This document shows, piece by piece, positions 60,351 through 64,000 of a stretch of DNA of 64,000 bases (position 1 is its first letter; each line of letters opens with the position of its first letter). The stretch comes from Craspedostauros australis (lineage: Eukaryota; Bacillariophyta; Bacillariophyceae; Mastogloiales; Achnanthaceae). The translations under genes were made by a program, and so were the position numbers. The notes beneath the pieces were generated by a model. The model was not told where the DNA came from. It did no database searches and saw only the letters and a program-made list of their open reading frames with translations. The DNA is taken from the NCBI GenBank assembly GCA_026770025.1, contig JAMXDE010000009.1:434001-498000 (forward strand). The letters run 5' to 3'.

Positions 60351-61568
60351 TCATCCATCGCTCTTCTCTTTCTGATCCTCTTTCCGCTGCTTCTTCTGCG
60401 ATATGTCATTGTCGTCTTCGTCGTCATCACCATTACGTTCCGAACGTGAACGACGATGCTTGCGAGAGTGCTTGTTGCGCTTCCTTTTTCGACGCTGTTC
60501 GTCTACCGAATCTTGATCCCAATCATCACCGTCCCCTTCTTGCGAGTCGTCTGAACCGTACCGTTTGGCAGACTTCTTCTTGTGCTTTCGATGTCGTTTC
60601 TTGCGTCGTTTGCGCTCCTCACCATCGGAACTACTGTCGCTGCTGTCGCTGTCATGCTTCCTGCGACTTGATTTCTTCTTGCGCTTCTTTTTCTTCCTGT
60701 CTTTGGAAGATGGTACAATGCTGTTCCTGGATTGCGCCGGCGTTACTTCAAGCTTCGCCGACGACAATTGGAATGGATTCCATCCCGTCTTGCTGCACTC
60801 GCGATCCCCGCGCGAATGTCCCCACACGCCGCATGCCATGCACCGCACGTTGCGCAACTGCGCACCCAGCGGTTTGAAGGAAACGTTGACGTCGGACGAG
60901 CTCATGCCTTTGGCCTTGGGCGCATTCTTCAATTGCGGGAATCGGGCCACCTGATCTTCCCAGCTCAGTGCGCCACCTTTATCCTTGCGCCCGACCGCCT
61001 TTTCCAGCGCGGATCGTGTGTCTTGCTGCCGTCGCTGTTGTTGTTGCTGTCGTCGTTGTTGGGACGATTGTCCATCGCCGTTGCCGTTCATCGCATCAAC
61101 CGTGGAGCCTTGCAACACTGGAGTGAAGCGATGCGCGAGACCGTTTTGTTGGTCAGTATTTCCATTCTGCTCATCATCATCGTCGTTATCGTCGTTATCA
61201 TCGTTATCATCGCCACCGTTGTCACCATGCGATGCCAACAACCTGCGAAAGGCGGCCGCCGCTTCATCATCGCCATCCTGGGCTTGCAGCAGGTCCGATT
61301 GCGCTTCTTCCCCTTCTCGTCCATTGCTCTCCAACCCAGGCGGCGCCTGATACATGAAGGACAGCTGCGATCGACGACCGCCGCGTTCTCCATCGCGCAC
61401 TCGCGCCAACTCCTCCTCATCCTTCTCTCGTTTCAGCTGCTCGTCACGTTTCTTCGTCCTCGCGGCCTTGTGCTTGGCCTCCTGTTCGGCCTCGTACACC
61501 CTGCGTCTGTTGACTTGGTTGGTTGGATTGAAGCCCTTTTTGGACAGGAATGCCAGCCCTTGCACCAT
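60351..61568 (-). CDS. CIR1: CIR1-like corepressor / splicing-associated protein
   Basis: A single exon of 405 residues from ATG 61568. The N-terminus MVQGLAFLSKKGFNPTNQVNRRRVYEAEQEAKHK and LSFMYQAPPGL match the CIR N-terminal domain (human: [28 protein letters not shown]). The middle block FKPLGAQLRNVRCMACGVWGHSRGDREC matches the CIR1 zinc knuckle ([20 protein letters not shown]), with all Cys and His present. The remainder is low complexity: Asp/Asn-rich and Gln-rich inserts between the two blocks, and a C-terminal Lys/Arg/Ser/Asp-rich nuclear tail. Human CIR1 links the Notch factor RBPJ to corepressors and binds splicing proteins. With no Notch pathway expected in a stramenopile, the splicing role is the more likely ancestral one. 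Convergent with the TPR-like gene, 287 bp apart. Confidence 0.88.
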   Translation of the reverse strand: MVQGLAFLSKKGFNPTNQVNRRRVYEAEQEAKHKAARTKKRDEQLKREKDEEELARVRDGERGGRRSQLSFMYQAPPGLESNGREGEEAQSDLLQAQDGDDEAAAAFRRLLASHGDNGGDDNDDNDDNDDDDEQNGNTDQQNGLAHRFTPVLQGSTVDAMNGNGDGQSSQQRRQQQQQRRQQDTRSALEKAVGRKDKGGALSWEDQVARFPQLKNAPKAKGMSSSDVNVSFKPLGAQLRNVRCMACGVWGHSRGDRECSKTGWNPFQLSSAKLEVTPAQSRNSIVPSSKDRKKKKRKKKSSRRKHDSDSSDSSSDGEERKRRKKRHRKHKKKSAKRYGSDDSQEGDGDDWDQDSVDEQRRKRKRNKHSRKHRRSRSERNGDDDEDDNDISQKKQRKEDQKEKSDG

Positions 61569-61984
61569 GGTGACACTCTATTGTTCGCTGCCGTTGTTGC
61601 TATACTTCTTCTTCCTCTTCCAGAGTTGTGTCTTGTTGTCTTCCACCAGAGTGGTCCTTGCGGTTGTGGATGCCGCAGGCATTTGAGAGAGAAACGAGTG
61701 AGTGGTCCCGCGTTTGTGTGGGTTTGGCGCCAAGAATATATTTAGAACTAATTTGGTCTGTAAGCTACACTCGATACAATAAACATATGTGGATGCGGAT
61801 GGACCTCCTCAACTCCATCAACCCACCCATTCCCACTGGAGAGGACAGCAGATTACTATTATATTATACTATTTTACGAAAAGGTAAGCGGGGAGCTGCA
61901 GAATGAGCGCTCTGGATGAGGCATGGATCTCTCTCTCTCTTTCCGTTTCTCTCAACCTCGCTTTGACATGTTGTGTTGTGTTGC
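61569..61984. other. Intergenic, CIR1 promoter and ankyrin-like gene 3' end
   Basis: 416 bp. A short CTCTCT run is at 61926-61950. No gene was recognised. Confidence 0.5.
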
Positions 61985-63292
61985 TCATCCCGCTTTCGGC
62001 TTCTTGGGTGGTGATTCCATTCCTTCATGGCAAACACCACCAGCAATACTACCACCATCGGCATTATCGCTTGTACTACCACGCTTGCTGCTCCTGTTGC
62101 TGCTACCGTTGCCGTCCTCATCAGAATTCTCGCTCGAAGACATCAGCGCATCGTAGGCTGCTTGCAGTTCGTGGCTGAGTTCGATGGGGTGAGCTTTGCG
62201 CAACGCTTCGGCGACTGAACGATGCCTCTTCGTTCCTGAGCTCTTCAGATACTTGATCAAAGGTGTCAGTTTCCTCTCGTTCTCCGTCCTGGCTGCCTCC
62301 GGAAACGCTTCCAGAAACTTGTGGATCGTGGATTCCTTCGCCGTGCTGTAGTCTCCGCACAGCAGATGTAGCGGCAAGGATTTGTTCCACGTTTTGGTCG
62401 CCATCTTGGCAGCTTCGGGGTACTTGTCCAAGAGGAAAAGGATGGCGACGTCGTTGTTCTTGCAGAGGTTCGTGCATGCGTGATGCAACGGGTAGAAACC
62501 ATTTGAGTCTGGTGTGTCAACTGCATCTGGCTTCGCTTCGTACACGTGCTGAATGATGTCGAGAGTTGCTGGTTGAACGCTGGACGAGCACAGCAATGCC
62601 AATGGAAGCATGTTGTGGTGCATCACAACGCGATAGATTGCATCGGGGAACATGTCGATGCAGCGTCGGATGAGATTCGCGTAGGACGGACGAAAACGCT
62701 GGCACAGATAATGCAAAGGCAGCATCGCCAAGTCGTCGCTGTGATCAAGCATTTTGGGATCCATGTCAAGAAGATCTTCGATAATGCCATGATCTGCCCC
62801 GTGGAATATCGCCAGATGGATCGGCAGGCCATTTCTGGCCGTGGTCATGTTCAATTTTCCGCCCATCTCGCTCCTGATCATCGCTGCTTTCGGATCTTTC
62901 TCGAGGAGGAACCTGACCGCCTCCCGCTTCGTTTGGGCAGTCGACCATACATCTATTGCGAGCATCGCGAAATGGAGAGGACGCGCGACGATAGAGCAAT
63001 GAGCCTGGGGGATCATTAACGAAGCCTGGTGCATCGCCTCGGGATACACGTCGTAGACTGCTTTGATGGATTCCAGCGACGCGTTCTTTAGGATCATGTG
63101 GTGCAGCACATGCCAACGCCCTCGGATGGCCCGTGGCGAAAACCTGTGAATGAGCTCGTGGCGTGTGGAGCACAGCTTCGGTGCGCTCTGCACCAACGCT
63201 ACGATGGCGGCCTCCTCGAATGATTCGCCGTACTTTGGCTGCAGCAGCTTGAGCAGCTTGTTCTTTTTCCGTTTCAGCGCCTTCGCGGACAT
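61985..63292 (-). CDS. Ankyrin-like repeat protein of stramenopile type
   Basis: A single exon of 435 residues from ATG 63292 (MSAKALKRKKNKLLKLL). The open frame extends upstream to 63796, but that part is not conserved-looking and is likely 5' UTR. Seven or so helical repeats of about 40 residues each carry a signature near PLHLA or PLHYLC, with P-[DE]-A-hydrophobic pairs (VYDVYPEAMHQ, LLEKDPKAAMI, LLDMDPKMLDH, CIDMFPDAIYR, VYEAKPDAVDT, LLDKYPEAAKM, FLEAFPEAART). This ankyrin-like style (NGFYPLHHAC) is abundant in diatoms. The C-terminal 60 residues are Ser/Asn/Gly-rich and disordered. It is a protein-binding scaffold with no catalytic motif. Confidence 0.8.
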   Translation of the reverse strand: MSAKALKRKKNKLLKLLQPKYGESFEEAAIVALVQSAPKLCSTRHELIHRFSPRAIRGRWHVLHHMILKNASLESIKAVYDVYPEAMHQASLMIPQAHCSIVARPLHFAMLAIDVWSTAQTKREAVRFLLEKDPKAAMIRSEMGGKLNMTTARNGLPIHLAIFHGADHGIIEDLLDMDPKMLDHSDDLAMLPLHYLCQRFRPSYANLIRRCIDMFPDAIYRVVMHHNMLPLALLCSSSVQPATLDIIQHVYEAKPDAVDTPDSNGFYPLHHACTNLCKNNDVAILFLLDKYPEAAKMATKTWNKSLPLHLLCGDYSTAKESTIHKFLEAFPEAARTENERKLTPLIKYLKSSGTKRHRSVAEALRKAHPIELSHELQAAYDALMSSSENSDEDGNGSSNRSSKRGSTSDNADGGSIAGGVCHEGMESPPKKPKAG

Positions 63293-63792
63293 CACGTTGC
63301 CGCGCCTTCTTGTGTTGCTCTGCTCTGCGTGGTGGATCGTGCTCTTAGTTTCCGCGGTGTTACGATTTGCGAATGCGGTGCACGAGGGTGACTTTGGTGT
63401 TGATGATTGTGGCAATGCCCGTCCCTCTTTGTGGCTTGACCATGGTCGTGCCACCAGGAGGATGGAGGAGAGACGCAGTGGTGTGTGGCGAATCTTGTTG
63501 TGGCTGCGACTTCGCGCTGTTCCTTGTTGCGCACGCTCTGACAACGCCCCTCGCCGGCGGGAGGGAAAGATCCCCGCGCCGACCGAAAACTTCACTCCGA
63601 TCACTTCTGTGCTGAGAAATGGCAACGACAACTCTGCCTCCACGTTGATAGTCTCCTTGTTTGTATTATATGAATACCGACATGTGGTATTATAATACGC
63701 AATGCTATCATGTAACAATATATTTCTACCACCATGAAACGTCGCATTGACCAATGAATACCATTCATCGGCATTGCACTTGCGCCTCCGCC
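63293..63792. other. Intergenic, no gene recognised
   Basis: 0.5 kb that includes the upstream extension of the ankyrin-like frame and the 3' flank of the gene at the edge. Confidence 0.5.
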
Positions 63793-64000
63793 TCACAATG
63801 CGGCCAGCTTCTCCAGCTGGATTTGTGTCAGCTTCTTCTTGTCATCGCTGGACAGCGTACTCCAAACCGCATCACCGGCAACCTTCTTGGCCTTCATCAT
63901 GGCCATGGGGAGCATCTTCTTTGCCTTGATTGGATCCAGTTCGACGGCTGGCTTTGCAGCTTGCGCTCTGTTGCCATCGTCATCACCATTGCTGTTGTTA
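63793..64000 (-). CDS. 3' end of an unknown gene (runs off the window)
   Basis: On the minus strand an open frame enters from the right edge and ends at the stop at 63793-63795. Its last 68 codons read ...ELDPIKAKKMLPMAMMKAKKVAGDAVWSTLSSDDKKKLTQIQLEKLAAL. The Asn/Gly/Asp-rich stretch followed by a basic, helical C-terminus with a WSTLSSDDKKKL block looks coded. There is no internal start long enough, so it is a C-terminal fragment. Family not recognised. Confidence 0.55.
   Translation of the reverse strand, partial: NNSNGDDDGNRAQAAKPAVELDPIKAKKMLPMAMMKAKKVAGDAVWSTLSSDDKKKLTQIQLEKLAAL

Noticed and set aside
1-64000. tRNA or rRNA genes
   Set aside because: A visual scan for GGTTCRANNCC-type B-box sequences with matching stems found none that could be supported. 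A covariance-model search (tRNAscan-SE, Infernal) would decide.

Overview
The window looks like nuclear DNA of a photosynthetic stramenopile, most likely a diatom. Several proteins start with a hydrophobic signal peptide followed by a plastid-import motif of the ASAFAP type, with Phe at +1: RecA (ATA-FSVV), a double deaminase (IASAFG), a tetratricopeptide-like protein (SASSFQP) and a PRPP synthetase (SDA-FLHV). Small GT-AG introns (about 180-780 bp), Ty1/copia remnants, a stramenopile-style PLAC8 protein and an ankyrin-like protein fit this. The species cannot be read from the sequence.

The window falls into two parts. Positions 1 to about 31,000 are repeat-dominated. A 10.1-kb block bounded by perfect 39-bp inverted repeats (291-10383) has landed inside an old copia LTR. 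Inside it are two decayed copia remnants and a second inverted-repeat transposon (6646-9352), which itself holds a 5'-truncated LINE with a 12-bp target-site duplication. From about 11.94 to 20.14 kb runs a satellite of roughly 45 monomers of 181 bp. Its centre (about 13.27-15.9 kb) is a homogenised trimeric higher-order repeat of 544 bp. Next come a second LINE copy of the same family with a 17-bp duplication (23384-24765), a 0.54-kb sequence present in two near-identical copies and one diverged copy (25.2-26.5 kb), and an apparently intact Crypton tyrosine-recombinase gene with a GCR1-type C-terminus (26721-29252, minus).

From about 32 kb to the right edge the DNA is gene-dense, about one gene per 2 kb, often in divergent or convergent pairs. 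In order: PLAC8 protein (+), VAMP7-like SNARE (+), plastid-targeted tandem dCMP-deaminase protein (+), SEC61 gamma (-), Lys-rich protein (+), PRPP synthetase (-), HesB-like protein (+), mitochondrial HSP60 (+), AAA ATPase (-), TRAPPC2L (+), plastid RecA (-), coiled-coil protein (+), lipase-like hydrolase (+), plastid TPR-like protein (+), CIR1 (-), ankyrin-like protein (-), and the 3' end of an unknown gene (-).

The genes are unrelated housekeeping loci, with no operon-like logic. Loose themes are nucleotide supply (deaminase, PRPP synthetase), organelle maintenance (HSP60, RecA) and secretory traffic (SEC61 gamma, VAMP7, TRAPPC2L). The least ordinary items are the nested 10-kb inverted-repeat block, the higher-order satellite, the intact Crypton, and a deaminase whose N-terminal domain has lost its catalytic glutamate. 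Splice sites were set by reading phase plus GT/AG plus family similarity, without transcripts.
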